DNA from: Tsukamurella sp. 8F | GTDB lineage: Bacteria; Actinomycetota; Actinomycetes; Mycobacteriales; Mycobacteriaceae | Assembly: GCF_029167375.1 (NCBI RefSeq) | Contig: NZ_JARFTP010000017.1 | Span: forward strand, 1-64,000 | DNA: 64,000 nucleotides | Direction of reading: 5' to 3' | Shown here: piece by piece, positions 17,582-25,822 of the stretch | Layout: each line of letters starts with the position of its first letter | Position numbering within the stretch: the first letter of the stretch is position 1 | Notes under the pieces: model-generated | Databases searched by the model: none | Seen by the model: the letters and a program-made list of their open reading frames with translations, nothing else | Told to the model about the DNA's origin: nothing | Translations under genes and position numbers: made by a program

Positions 17582-18547
17582 ATGAGCGAGCACGAGGGCG
17601 GCCACAGGCACCGCTCCGGTCACCACAGCCACGACCACACGATCTCGGCAGACGCGGATCGCCGCTGGCTGTCCGCGGCGCTCGTCCTCCTCATCGCGTT
17701 CATGGCCGCCGAGGTCGTCGTCGGCATCGTCGCGCAATCGCTCGCCCTGATCTCCGACGCGGGTCACATGCTGACGGATGCCGCGGCCATCGCGCTGGCG
17801 CTGGTGGCGCTCCGCCTCGCCGCCAGGCCAGCACGCGGCGGCTTCACGTACGGCCTCAAGCGTGCGGAGATCCTGTCCGCTCAAGCCAACGGGCTGACGC
17901 TGCTGCTGCTCGCGGCGTGGTTCCTATACGAGGGCGTGCGGCGCTTGATCACGCCACCCGACGTGGCCGGGCCCCTCGTTCTTGCGACGGCACTCGTCGG
18001 CATCATCGTCAATCTCGCCGCAACGTGGTGCCTGCGCCGAGCCGACCGGACCAGTCTGAATGTAGAAGGCGCCTACCAGCACGTGCTCAACGACCTCTTC
18101 GCGTTCATCGCGACCGCGGTCGCCGGCGCCGTCGTGTGGGCCACCGGATGGTCGCGCGCGGATGCGATCGCCGCACTCGTGGTGGCGGCCTTGATGGTGA
18201 AGGCGGGCTGGGGGCTCGTCAGAGACTCCGGCAGGATCTTCCTCGAGGCCGCGCCGCCCGGCGTCGATCCTGTCACCGTCGGCACCCGCTTGGCCACGGT
18301 CGACGGCGTCCTGGAGCTGCACGACCTGCACATCTGGCAGATCACGTCCGGACAGTCAGCGCTTTCGGCGCACGTCCTGGTGAGCGATGCAACCGACCCG
18401 CACGTCGTACGCATCGGGATCGAGCAGATACTGCGGCACGAGCACGCGATCGAGCACACGACACTGCAGGTGGACCGCGCTGCGTGCGCCCCGGAGGGAC
18501 ACTGCTCGGGCGAGCACGGTCCGGCATTCCGCGCTGCGACAGCCTGA
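17582..18547 (+). CDS. Cation diffusion facilitator (Zn/Co/Cd exporter)
   Basis: Proton-coupled divalent-metal exporter in the inner membrane. The 321-residue protein begins with a His-rich tail (EHEGGHRHRSGHHSHDHT), then six membrane segments. The metal site of helix 2 is visible as SDAGHMLTDA and the partner site of helix 5 as HVLNDL; the C-terminal cytosolic domain has HDLHIW. The chosen ATG has GAGGAGA upstream; upstream in-frame ATGs at 17525 and 17543 lie in the promoter region. Zinc is the likeliest cargo, but the metal cannot be fixed. Confidence 0.88.
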   Translation: MSEHEGGHRHRSGHHSHDHTISADADRRWLSAALVLLIAFMAAEVVVGIVAQSLALISDAGHMLTDAAAIALALVALRLAARPARGGFTYGLKRAEILSAQANGLTLLLLAAWFLYEGVRRLITPPDVAGPLVLATALVGIIVNLAATWCLRRADRTSLNVEGAYQHVLNDLFAFIATAVAGAVVWATGWSRADAIAALVVAALMVKAGWGLVRDSGRIFLEAAPPGVDPVTVGTRLATVDGVLELHDLHIWQITSGQSALSAHVLVSDATDPHVVRIGIEQILRHEHAIEHTTLQVDRAACAPEGHCSGEHGPAFRAATA

Positions 18548-18606
18548 CTCACCCTTCTGCAAGCTCGGTGCACCACACTGAAGTTGCGGGATGCTTGAAT
18601 GAACCC

Positions 18607-19281
18607 GTGAACGGAACGGGCGATACGACCTCGGATGCGTACCGAGTGGCCGCGTGGATCCGCGATGGCATCGTCGACGGCTCACGCTCGCCGGGCAGCC
18701 GGCTCGTCGAGCGCGATCTCGCCGACGAGTACGGCGTCAGCCGCATCCCCGTCCGCGAGGCGCTCAAGCTGCTCGATGCCGAAGGCATCGTCACGCTCCG
18801 GCCCCGAACGTGGGCCGTGGTCCGCGAGTTCACCCAGTCGGATGTCGCGGATCTGTACGAAGTGCGGGCGGCGCTGGAGGTATTGGCATTCCGGCTCGCC
18901 GCGCAGCGCTACCACAGGAAGGGCCTCGACCACCTCGCCGAGACACTGGCCATCCAGCAGGACTGCACGCACGCGGGTGACCTGCCAGGGGCGCGACGCG
19001 CGGCGGCCGACTTCCACGAGGTCGTCGTCGAGCTCGCCGGGAATCGCCTGCTCACCGAGCTCTTCGACACCATGGGCAGCCGCATGCGATGGCTGCTCGG
19101 GCAACACGACGACGTCGGGCACGTGACCGCCGAGCACGAGGCCCTGTACTCGGCTATCGCGCGGCGCGACGTCGATGCGATCCCGGCTCTCGTACGCGCG
19201 CACCTCGACACCAGTCGCCGGCTGCGCGAGCAGTACATCGACGGGCCCGGTGCGCAGCCTGCGGACAGTGGTCTGGGGTAG
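18607..19281 (+). CDS. GntR-family transcriptional regulator (FCD domain)
   Basis: Regulator with an N-terminal winged helix (GSRLVERDLADEYGVSRIPVREALKLLDAEGIV) and a C-terminal FCD ligand-binding domain with the usual metal residues (DLYEVRAALEVLAF, DFHEVVVELAGN, TAEHEALYSAI). GTG 18607 is preferred; TTG 18595 is an alternative. Length is 224 residues. It lies between the CDF gene and the Mce-associated gene on the same strand and could regulate either or a distant operon. It is not in the KstR family. Confidence 0.85.
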   Translation: MNGTGDTTSDAYRVAAWIRDGIVDGSRSPGSRLVERDLADEYGVSRIPVREALKLLDAEGIVTLRPRTWAVVREFTQSDVADLYEVRAALEVLAFRLAAQRYHRKGLDHLAETLAIQQDCTHAGDLPGARRAAADFHEVVVELAGNRLLTELFDTMGSRMRWLLGQHDDVGHVTAEHEALYSAIARRDVDAIPALVRAHLDTSRRLREQYIDGPGAQPADSGLG

Positions 19282-19316
19282 CGTGTCGGGTCGGCCGCAG
19301 GCCCACGGACGCGAAG

Positions 19317-19330
19317 TAGAACGTGTTACA
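19317..19330. promoter_or_regulatory. KstR-type operator upstream of the Mce-associated gene
   Basis: TAGAACGTGTTACA matches TNNAACNNGTTNNA at every defined position. It lies 87 bp before the start of the Mce-associated protein gene and is the leftmost such site in the window. Confidence 0.72.
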
Positions 19331-19416
19331 GTTTCGGTCATTCGACGCCCGGACACGAACCTGCGACCCTAGGTTCCAGAAGGGTTGCCCGGGCCTTGGA
19401 AGAGTTGAGGAGACCC

Positions 19417-20121
19417 GTGAAGACCTCCGCTACAGACGACAGCACGGAGACCATGGCCGACGAGACCGACGACGCAGAGCAGGACATCGAGACGCCGACG
19501 AAGGTCGACACGTCTCCCGGGGAGGCGGCGCAGGAGCGCCGCCGCATCCGCGAGGAGCGCGCTGCTAAGCAGTCGTCCACGATCACGCTGTCGGTCTCGC
19601 GCACGACCGCCGTCCTCGGCGCGCTCACGGTGCTCTTCGCGATCGCCGCGATCGTGTTCGCGGGCCTGTGGCTGTCGGACCGTTCGGAAGCGAACGACGC
19701 CAAGGCGCAGCTGTCGGCGCAGCAGGCGACGGCCGATCAGAACCAGCGCGCGCAGGACGTCGCAACGAAGTACGCAGTCGGCGCCGCCACCGTCGACTAC
19801 CAGAACCTGGGGGTATGGGAGAAGGCCGTGGTCGCCGGCACCACGCCTGCCTTGTCGAATACGCTGCAACAGGCTGCATCCCAGATGGAGCAGATCTACT
19901 CACCCGTGCAGTGGCGCTCTACGGCCACACCTATCACCGCGGTCGCCACCTCCAACAAGAACGGCGTCATCGCCGTGAACGTCTTCGTGAGCGTTATCAC
20001 CAAGACGACGCAGACACCCGAGGGCATGCCCTCGACGGCTACCTACTCGGTCACCGTCGACAGCAGGCAGAACTGGGTGATCACCGATGTGCGCGGGATC
20101 GACGCGACCCTGCCCAAGTAG
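19417..20121 (+). CDS. Mce-associated membrane protein
   Basis: Single-pass membrane protein of the Mce-associated (Mam/Mas) type that supports Mce lipid importers. The 234-residue protein has an acidic cytoplasmic N-terminus (about 1-55), one membrane helix (TAVLGALTVLFAIAAIVFAGLWL), and an exported domain ending in SVTVDSRQNWVITDVRGID, a cystatin/NTF2-like fold typical of these proteins. GTG 19417 is supported by GAGGAGA upstream. No Mce genes lie in the window, but a KstR-type operator is upstream; in mycobacteria KstR controls the mce4 cholesterol importer and its accessory genes. A role in sterol uptake is therefore likely but inferred. Confidence 0.72.
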   Translation: MKTSATDDSTETMADETDDAEQDIETPTKVDTSPGEAAQERRRIREERAAKQSSTITLSVSRTTAVLGALTVLFAIAAIVFAGLWLSDRSEANDAKAQLSAQQATADQNQRAQDVATKYAVGAATVDYQNLGVWEKAVVAGTTPALSNTLQQAASQMEQIYSPVQWRSTATPITAVATSNKNGVIAVNVFVSVITKTTQTPEGMPSTATYSVTVDSRQNWVITDVRGIDATLPK

Positions 20122-20125
20122 GCGC

Positions 20126-20152
20126 CCCTGACAGACGCGCGGCCGGTCAGGG
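20126..20152. terminator. Short hairpin between convergent genes
   Basis: Seven-base inverted repeat CCCTGAC / GTCAGGG between the ends of the Mce-associated gene and the thioesterase gene. It is weak, but placed where a terminator is expected. Confidence 0.4.
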
Positions 20153-20800
20153 CTGGCCGGGCAGCAACTGGACCATCAGGCCGTGCGCCTCGGCGAGCAG
20201 CGTCCCGTCTGCGGTCGTGAGCTTCGAGGACACGAAGGTCTTCCGGCCTTCGACACTCGTCACCGAGCCCTCGACGACGAGCGGCTCGTTCAGCGGGGTC
20301 ACCTTGCGGTAGTCCACGTGCAGGAATGCGGTGCGGCTGATCGGCCGGCGCGCCGCATACACGATCATGCCGAAGTTGTCGTCGAAGACCAGCGGAAGCA
20401 CGCCCCCGTGCGCCACGCCCCCGCCACCGAGGTGGTATCGCCGCAGTACCCCTGTCGCGCGAACCGACTCCGCGTCGAACTTCTCCACCGACCAGGGCGG
20501 CATGAGGAGGCTGCCTCGTCCGGGCAGCGACACGACGCGGCCGGCCGGTGAACGTCCTTCGCGGGCCTCGTACGGCTCCAGCGTGCCGATGAGAGCGTTC
20601 GCCTGCTGGAGCGCTTCGTCGAGGATCTCGCCCGGCGCGTCCACGGAGACGGCCAGGTCCTGGAGCCTGCGCATGGACTCGACGAAGGGGCCGAACGAAT
20701 CGGGGGGTGTTGCAGGGCGGTAGCGCGGGAAGTCGCTGCGCCGGTCGAGATCGCCGGACTCCTCGGCCGATCCGCCCTCGGACTGGGTCGCTTCGGTCAT
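20147..20800 (-). CDS. Hotdog-fold acyl-CoA thioesterase (PaaI-like)
   Basis: Predicted cytosolic thioesterase. The hotdog domain occupies about residues 95-215 with GGGGVAHGGVLPLVFDDNFGMIV, a pattern typical of PaaI/4HBT enzymes (HGG followed by an acidic residue), preceded by a longer helical N-terminus. The start overlaps the ltp2 stop (ATGA), so it is the last gene of the operon for removal of the last side-chain carbons. It might recycle CoA from stalled steroid-CoA intermediates or hydrolyse a product of the Ltp2 aldolase. The substrate is inferred only from this coupling. Confidence 0.78.
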   Translation of the reverse strand: MTEATQSEGGSAEESGDLDRRSDFPRYRPATPPDSFGPFVESMRRLQDLAVSVDAPGEILDEALQQANALIGTLEPYEAREGRSPAGRVVSLPGRGSLLMPPWSVEKFDAESVRATGVLRRYHLGGGGVAHGGVLPLVFDDNFGMIVYAARRPISRTAFLHVDYRKVTPLNEPLVVEGSVTSVEGRKTFVSSKLTTADGTLLAEAHGLMVQLLPGQP

Positions 20801-21975
20801 GAGACGAATGTACTCAGCACCAATCCGCTGGTCGGCACCCCCGTCCCGGCAGTGACAAGCACGGTGTGCGGACTCCCGACCTGATTCGCGGCGGTGCCAC
20901 GCAGTTGGCGCACCGCCTCGGCGATCCCGTTCATTCCGTGGATGTACGCCTCGCCGAGCTGGCCACCGTGCGGGTTCAGGGGGAGATCACCCCCGAGCTC
21001 CAGGTGCCCCTCGGCGACGAAGCCCGGCGCCTCGCCCTTGCGACAGAATCCGAGTTCCTCGAGCTGCATGAGCACGTACGGGGTGAAGTGGTCGTACAGT
21101 ACGGCGACGTCCACGTCCGCGGGCGAGAGCCCCGACTGCGCCCACAGCTGGGATCCGACGACGCGCATCTCCGGTAGCCCGGCCACGTCGTCGCGGTAGT
21201 AGCTCGTCATCACGTACTGGTCCTGCCCGCTGCCCTGGGCCGCCGCCTGGATCACCGCGGGAGCCTGCGCCAGGTCGCGCGCGCGCTCGACGGACGTGAT
21301 CACCAACGCCACACCGCCGTCCGACTCCTGGCAGCAGTCGAGCAGGCGGAGCGGCTCGGCTATCGGACGGGACGCCTGGTGGTCCTCGAGCGTTATCGGC
21401 CGACCATGGAACCACGCTTTGGGATTTGTAGCCGCCCGCGCCCTGTCCAGTACCGCGATCCGACCGAAATCCTCGCTGGTGGCACCGTACTCGTGCATGT
21501 ATCGACGCGCGGACATCGCGACGGTGGCCGCGGGCGTCGCGATACCCATGGGGTAGTGGAAGCTGTTTTCGACACCATTGGTATTGACCTGCTGTGCCGC
21601 CGCGGCGGACACGCGTCCGAATCGCTGCCCCGAACGCTCGTTGAACGCTCTGTATGCGACCACGACGTCTGCCACCCCGGTCGCAACCGCCATGGCTGCC
21701 TGCTGAACCGTTGCCGCCGCCGCGCCGCCACCGAAATTGATGCGGCTGAAGAACTTCAGCGATCCCAGGCCCAGTTCGCGTGCGACCGCGATCTCGCTGC
21801 TGGAGTCCATCGTGAACGTGACGAGGCCGTCGACGGCGGCGGGTTCCAGCCCGGCGTCGTCGAGTGCCGCGCGGACGGCCTCCACCGCGAGTCGCAACTC
21901 GCTGCGGCCGGAGTCCTTCGAGAACTCTGTGGCACCTGTTCCTGCGATCGCCGCGCGGCCGGAAAGCCCGCTCAT
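20797..21975 (-). CDS. ltp2: Steroid side-chain retro-aldolase Ltp2
   Basis: Thiolase-fold lyase that, with the DUF35 part of ChsH2, cleaves 17-hydroxy-3-oxo-4-pregnene-20-carboxyl-CoA to androstenedione and propionyl-CoA, the last step of cholesterol side-chain removal. The 392-residue protein closely follows M. tuberculosis Ltp2: ATEFSKDSGRSELRLAVEA, VADVVVAYRAFNERSGQRFG, EPLRLLDCCQESDG, LYDHFTPYVLMQLEELGFC, and the C-terminal HGGQLGEAYIHGMNGIAEAV. It overlaps chsH1 and the thioesterase gene by 4 bp each. Confidence 0.93.
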   Translation of the reverse strand: MSGLSGRAAIAGTGATEFSKDSGRSELRLAVEAVRAALDDAGLEPAAVDGLVTFTMDSSSEIAVARELGLGSLKFFSRINFGGGAAAATVQQAAMAVATGVADVVVAYRAFNERSGQRFGRVSAAAAQQVNTNGVENSFHYPMGIATPAATVAMSARRYMHEYGATSEDFGRIAVLDRARAATNPKAWFHGRPITLEDHQASRPIAEPLRLLDCCQESDGGVALVITSVERARDLAQAPAVIQAAAQGSGQDQYVMTSYYRDDVAGLPEMRVVGSQLWAQSGLSPADVDVAVLYDHFTPYVLMQLEELGFCRKGEAPGFVAEGHLELGGDLPLNPHGGQLGEAYIHGMNGIAEAVRQLRGTAANQVGSPHTVLVTAGTGVPTSGLVLSTFVS

Positions 21976-22418
21976 TCGGGCAACACCACCGTCACCGCAC
22001 CGGTGATGTGGTCCCCGATCGAGTCTCGCGCGACGACGGACACGACGACGCGGACCTCGCCGTCGACCTCGCGGTGCTCCGTGACGGAGCCCCGGAATGT
22101 CAGCGAGTCGTAGGCGTAGCAGGGCACGCCGAGCCGGATCGATGCGGCGCGTACCAGCGCATCCGGCCCTGCCCAGTCGGTGACGTACCGCTGTACCAGA
22201 CCGCTATCGGTAAGGATGTTGACGAAGATGTCCTTCGAGCCGCCCGCCTGCGCCGAGTCCCGATCGTGATGCACGTCTTGGAAATCGCGCGTCGCCAGCG
22301 CGGAAGAGACGATGAACGTCGGAGTCGCCTCGATCGTCAGCGACGGGAGCTCGACGCCGACCGGTACCTCGGAGACACGCAGCGTCTTCGACTGCGCCAG
22401 AGGTCTGTTCGCAGTCAT
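21972..22418 (-). CDS. chsH1: MaoC-like hydratase subunit ChsH1
   Basis: Small MaoC-fold subunit that pairs with ChsH2 to hydrate 3-oxo-4,17-pregnadiene-20-carboxyl-CoA. The 148-residue protein shows the hydratase motif region TRDFQDVHHDRDSAQAGGSKDIFVNILTDSGLVQRYVTDW, where Asp and His of the D-x4-H type are present. The ATG at 22418 overlaps the chsH2 stop (ATGA); an upstream ATG at 22430 would add four residues. Gene order and overlaps match the mycobacterial igr operon. Confidence 0.9.
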   Translation of the reverse strand: MTANRPLAQSKTLRVSEVPVGVELPSLTIEATPTFIVSSALATRDFQDVHHDRDSAQAGGSKDIFVNILTDSGLVQRYVTDWAGPDALVRAASIRLGVPCYAYDSLTFRGSVTEHREVDGEVRVVVSVVARDSIGDHITGAVTVVLPE

Positions 22419-23404
22419 GCCACCTCCCATGCCGGCAGGGTCGTGTCGTCGTCGATACGCAGGAAGACAGCGCGGACGTTCATACCGACGTGCACGGACT
22501 CCGGGGCCGCGTCGATGAGTTCACCGAGCACGCGCACACCCTCGGGCAGGTCGACGAGTGCCACGACGAACGGCAGACGCTTACCGGGCACCGGCGGATG
22601 ATGATGCACCACATACGAGTACACGGTGCCCGCGCCGGACGCGACGACGTAGCCCGGAGCCTTGGCGAGGTCGCCGTCGGGGGAGACGGTCCCGGGTGGG
22701 TGCCGCAGGAGGGGCGCCGCTCCCGGATCACCGAAGCTCTGGATCCGCAGTTCGCCCACCTTTGTGCCCTCCCAGAAGAATTCGGTGTCACGCGACACGA
22801 CGGGGCGCAGCACGCCCTCGGCGTAACCGGGTGCGTCGATGATGCGCCCCGACGCGCCCCGGTCCGGGGGCGGAGCCGAACCACGCCCAGGCGGCGCGAA
22901 TTTGAGCACGCGGAAGGTCATCTCGGCGACGACCTCATCGGCGACCCGCCACATGGTTCTGGTCGTCACGAACCAACCCTCGCCAAGGCCGGTCCGCTTG
23001 GGACCCTTGACATCCTCTAGCCGTGCGGATGCGGTGAGACGCTCGCCGACGCGGAGGTACCTGTGGTAGATCTGCTGGGAGTCGGTGGCGACGACGGAGG
23101 TGTAGCCGGCGTCGTCGAGCGCGGCCATCATCGCCCCGAGCGGGTCGTCCTCTGTGCGCGTGCCATGCAGGCCCGGCATGGTCCACACCTGGGCCATGGC
23201 GGGCGGCGCGACGAGCCCGCCGTGCACCGATGCGACCGCGATCTCCTGGTCCACGTAGACCGGATTCATGTCACCTATGGCCTCGACCCAATTGTGGATC
23301 ATGGCCTGGTTCACCGGGTCTCGCGCCATGCGCGGCGCCGACTCACCCCACGCGGCGATCCGGTCCGCTGCTGCCCGGACCACCTGTGCGGCCGCGGCGG
23401 TCAC
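22415..23404 (-). CDS. chsH2: MaoC/DUF35 two-domain protein ChsH2
   Basis: The N-terminal MaoC-like domain (about residues 1-175) forms the hydratase with ChsH1. The C-terminal DUF35 domain (about 195-325; PVVSRDTEFFWEGTKVGELRIQSF, then the OB-fold VYSYVVHHHPPVPG) binds and activates Ltp2. The length of 329 residues is close to the mycobacterial protein (311). The zinc-finger cysteines found in many DUF35 proteins are absent. The GTG start overlaps the stop of the upstream dehydrogenase (GTGA). Confidence 0.92.
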   Translation of the reverse strand: MTAAAAQVVRAAADRIAAWGESAPRMARDPVNQAMIHNWVEAIGDMNPVYVDQEIAVASVHGGLVAPPAMAQVWTMPGLHGTRTEDDPLGAMMAALDDAGYTSVVATDSQQIYHRYLRVGERLTASARLEDVKGPKRTGLGEGWFVTTRTMWRVADEVVAEMTFRVLKFAPPGRGSAPPPDRGASGRIIDAPGYAEGVLRPVVSRDTEFFWEGTKVGELRIQSFGDPGAAPLLRHPPGTVSPDGDLAKAPGYVVASGAGTVYSYVVHHHPPVPGKRLPFVVALVDLPEGVRVLGELIDAAPESVHVGMNVRAVFLRIDDDTTLPAWEVA

Positions 23405-25677
23405 CGCGGCACCCGCGGGAGTTCGAGGCCCATCCGGGCTATCAGTTCACGCTGGATCTCGTTCACGCCGCCTCCGAAGGTGATCACCAGGTTCCGTTTG
23501 GCCTGCACGTCGAGCCAGCGCAGCAGCGCGGCGGTGTCGGGTTCGGCCGGATCCCCGAAACGCCCGACCACCTCCTCCAGCAGTGCGACGAGCCCTTGAA
23601 CGCGCTGCGACCCGAAGACCTTGGTCGCGGATGCGGCGGCGACGACCGCACGTGGATCGGTGTCGCTCGCGGCGGCCACCTGCCAGTTGAGCAGCTCGTT
23701 GATGCGCTCCGCGGCACGCACCTCCGCGAGCGCGCGAGCGACCGCCGACTCGGACATCAGGTCGTGCGCCGCGGCCCATGTCTGGACGCGATCGGCGATA
23801 CCACCGATCCGCCCGGACGGCCCGAGCATGACGCGCTCATGGTTGAGCTGAGTGGTGATGAGGCCCCACCCACCGTTCTCCGCCCCGACGAGCCGGCTGG
23901 CAGGCACCCGCACGTCCTCGTAGTACGTTGCGTCGACATGGTGCGCGCCGTCGCAAGTGAGGATCGGCGTCCAGCTGTATCCCGGATCGCTCGTATCTAC
24001 GATCAGGATCGAGATCCCCTTGTGGCGCGGCGCATCCGGGTCCGTGCGAACAGCGAGCCAGATGAAGTCGGCGTCGTGCCCGCCGGTCGTGAACGTCTTC
24101 TGCCCGTTCACGACGTACTCCTCGCCCTCACGCACTGCGGTGGTGCGCAGGGCGGCCAGATCGGTGCCCGCGCACGGCTCGGTGTATCCGATAGCGAAAT
24201 GCACGTCGCCCGCGAGGATCCGCGGCAGAAAGAACGCCTTCTGCTCGTCAGTGCCGAACTCCTGCAAGGTCGGACCTACCGTCTGCAGCGTCACAGAGGG
24301 CAGCTGGACATCCGCTCGCGTAGCCTCGTTGACGAAGAGGTACTGCTCGACAGGGCCGAATCCACGGCCGCCGTACTCGAGCGGCCAGCCCACGCCGAGA
24401 CGCCCGTCGGAGCCCAGGCGCCGGACCACTTCTCGGTGCACGGCCCCGTGGCGTTGCACCATCATCGAGGCGCGCTCCTGCTCTGTCATCAGGTTCGCGA
24501 AGTACCCGCGCAGCTCCCTCTGCAGACTGGACTGGCGGGCCGTGAGTGCTATGAACCGCCCGTCGGCCGCCACGGCGTCGCTCGGACCGCAGTCGCCACC
24601 GACCTCCGCGAGCCGCTGCAGTGCTGCGTCCGCCCCGCCGACGAACCGCGTCAGGTCCTTGATCAGGGAGTAGTACCTGTGCAGCGGATAGGTGATGTCG
24701 ACGCCGATGCCGCCGTGCAGGTGGTGGCAGGTGCGCATCGCCTCCGGTACCTCGGCCGCGAGCCAGTACGCAGCCAGCTCCGCCTCGGCGTCGCGGTAGT
24801 CGTCTCCCATACCTGCGGACGCGATCCGGAACACCGCGGACGCAGCCGCGAGATGAATTGTGCGCGAGACGATGTAGACGTCCGCGATCTGTTGCGCAAC
24901 GGCTTGGAACGTGGCCAGCGGCCGCCCGAACTGCTCACGCGTCGAGACGTGCGCCGCGGTCAGACGCAGGGCTACGGCCAGTGCACCGTCGCCGACCGCG
25001 GCCGCGCCGACGAGTGCGTGCCTCCGCAGCGACCGTGCAGCCGCGCCGCTCACGTCCCCGCCCAGCAGGCCCTCGCCGCGCACGCGGACGCCGTCGAGGA
25101 CCATGCTCGCCTCGGGCGCACCGGACGACGCGGCCGCCTCATCCAGGGTGACTCCCTGCGCGCGCGGATCGACCAGGAACACGCCGACGGTCCCCTCCGG
25201 CAGCAGAGCCGTCGTGAGGATCCGTTCCGCCTCGGCGGCGTAGGGGATCGCGGTCTTCCGGCCGTCGAGACGCCATCCCCCGGAGACCGGGGCCGCAGTC
25301 GTCGCCGGCCGATTCGATAGGGGCGACCCGGGCTCACCCAGTGCGGCGCTGAGCAGGGTGGCGCCCGTCGCCACACCGGGCAGAAAGGCGGCCTGCTGGG
25401 CGGCGGTGCCGTGCTCGGCGAGCGGCAGCGCCCCCAGCGCGAGGGTCGCCAGCGCCGGGATTTCCGCCGCATCGCCTCCCACCGCGGTGAGGACGGCGGC
25501 CACCGCCTGCGGCCCCATGCCCACGCCACCGTGCTGTCCGGGTACGCAGAGGCCCAGCAGCTCGGACTTCGCCATGGCGGCCCAGAGCTCGCGCGGGCCG
25601 GCCTCGGCCGCGCGCGCGAGCACCTCACGCGTGAGGCGCGCCACCGCCTGCAGATCCTCGTCCGCGTCGAACCGCAC
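23401..25677 (-). CDS. Fused ChsE1-ChsE2 acyl-CoA dehydrogenase
   Basis: One 758-residue protein containing both subunits that are separate in M. tuberculosis (FadE28/ChsE1 and FadE29/ChsE2), which dehydrogenate the C22 propionyl side chain of 3-oxo-4-pregnene-20-carboxyl-CoA. Residues 1 to about 345 follow FadE28 (ALATLALGALPL, HHLHGGIGVDITYPLHRYYSLIKD). From about 350 on they follow FadE29 (DGRLGVGWPLEYGGRGFGP, GYTEPCAGTDLAALRTTAV, RNLVITFGGGVNEIQRELIA). Order of domains equals the gene order in mycobacteria. GTG 25677 is chosen because GAGGAGG precedes it; GTG 25716 would start only 12 nt from the KstR-type operator. It overlaps chsH2. Confidence 0.9.
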   Translation of the reverse strand: MRFDADEDLQAVARLTREVLARAAEAGPRELWAAMAKSELLGLCVPGQHGGVGMGPQAVAAVLTAVGGDAAEIPALATLALGALPLAEHGTAAQQAAFLPGVATGATLLSAALGEPGSPLSNRPATTAAPVSGGWRLDGRKTAIPYAAEAERILTTALLPEGTVGVFLVDPRAQGVTLDEAAASSGAPEASMVLDGVRVRGEGLLGGDVSGAAARSLRRHALVGAAAVGDGALAVALRLTAAHVSTREQFGRPLATFQAVAQQIADVYIVSRTIHLAAASAVFRIASAGMGDDYRDAEAELAAYWLAAEVPEAMRTCHHLHGGIGVDITYPLHRYYSLIKDLTRFVGGADAALQRLAEVGGDCGPSDAVAADGRFIALTARQSSLQRELRGYFANLMTEQERASMMVQRHGAVHREVVRRLGSDGRLGVGWPLEYGGRGFGPVEQYLFVNEATRADVQLPSVTLQTVGPTLQEFGTDEQKAFFLPRILAGDVHFAIGYTEPCAGTDLAALRTTAVREGEEYVVNGQKTFTTGGHDADFIWLAVRTDPDAPRHKGISILIVDTSDPGYSWTPILTCDGAHHVDATYYEDVRVPASRLVGAENGGWGLITTQLNHERVMLGPSGRIGGIADRVQTWAAAHDLMSESAVARALAEVRAAERINELLNWQVAAASDTDPRAVVAAASATKVFGSQRVQGLVALLEEVVGRFGDPAEPDTAALLRWLDVQAKRNLVITFGGGVNEIQRELIARMGLELPRVPR

Positions 25678-25727
25678 GCGCGCCTCCTCGCCGGTACGGC
25701 ATTGTCGCCGAACCACTCACACAGGGT

Positions 25728-25741
25728 TGAAACCTGTTCTA
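25728..25741. promoter_or_regulatory. KstR-type operator between chsE fusion and LLM gene
   Basis: TGAAACCTGTTCTA matches TNNAACNNGTTNNA at every defined position. It lies in the divergent promoter region of the chsE1-chsE2/chsH2/chsH1/ltp2 operon and the flavin oxidoreductase gene at 25823. Confidence 0.75.
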
Positions 25742-25822
25742 GTTTTAACAAGGAGGGCGTGCTGCCGCAAGGATTCCGCCCACAGAGACGAACCGTCGAT
25801 ACGACCGGAGCGGAGAGCTGCC

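Noticed and set aside
23230..25320. 696-codon open frame on the plus strand opposite the chsE fusion
   Set aside because: Antisense shadow of a clearly recognised dehydrogenase; it has no domain and no ribosome binding site.
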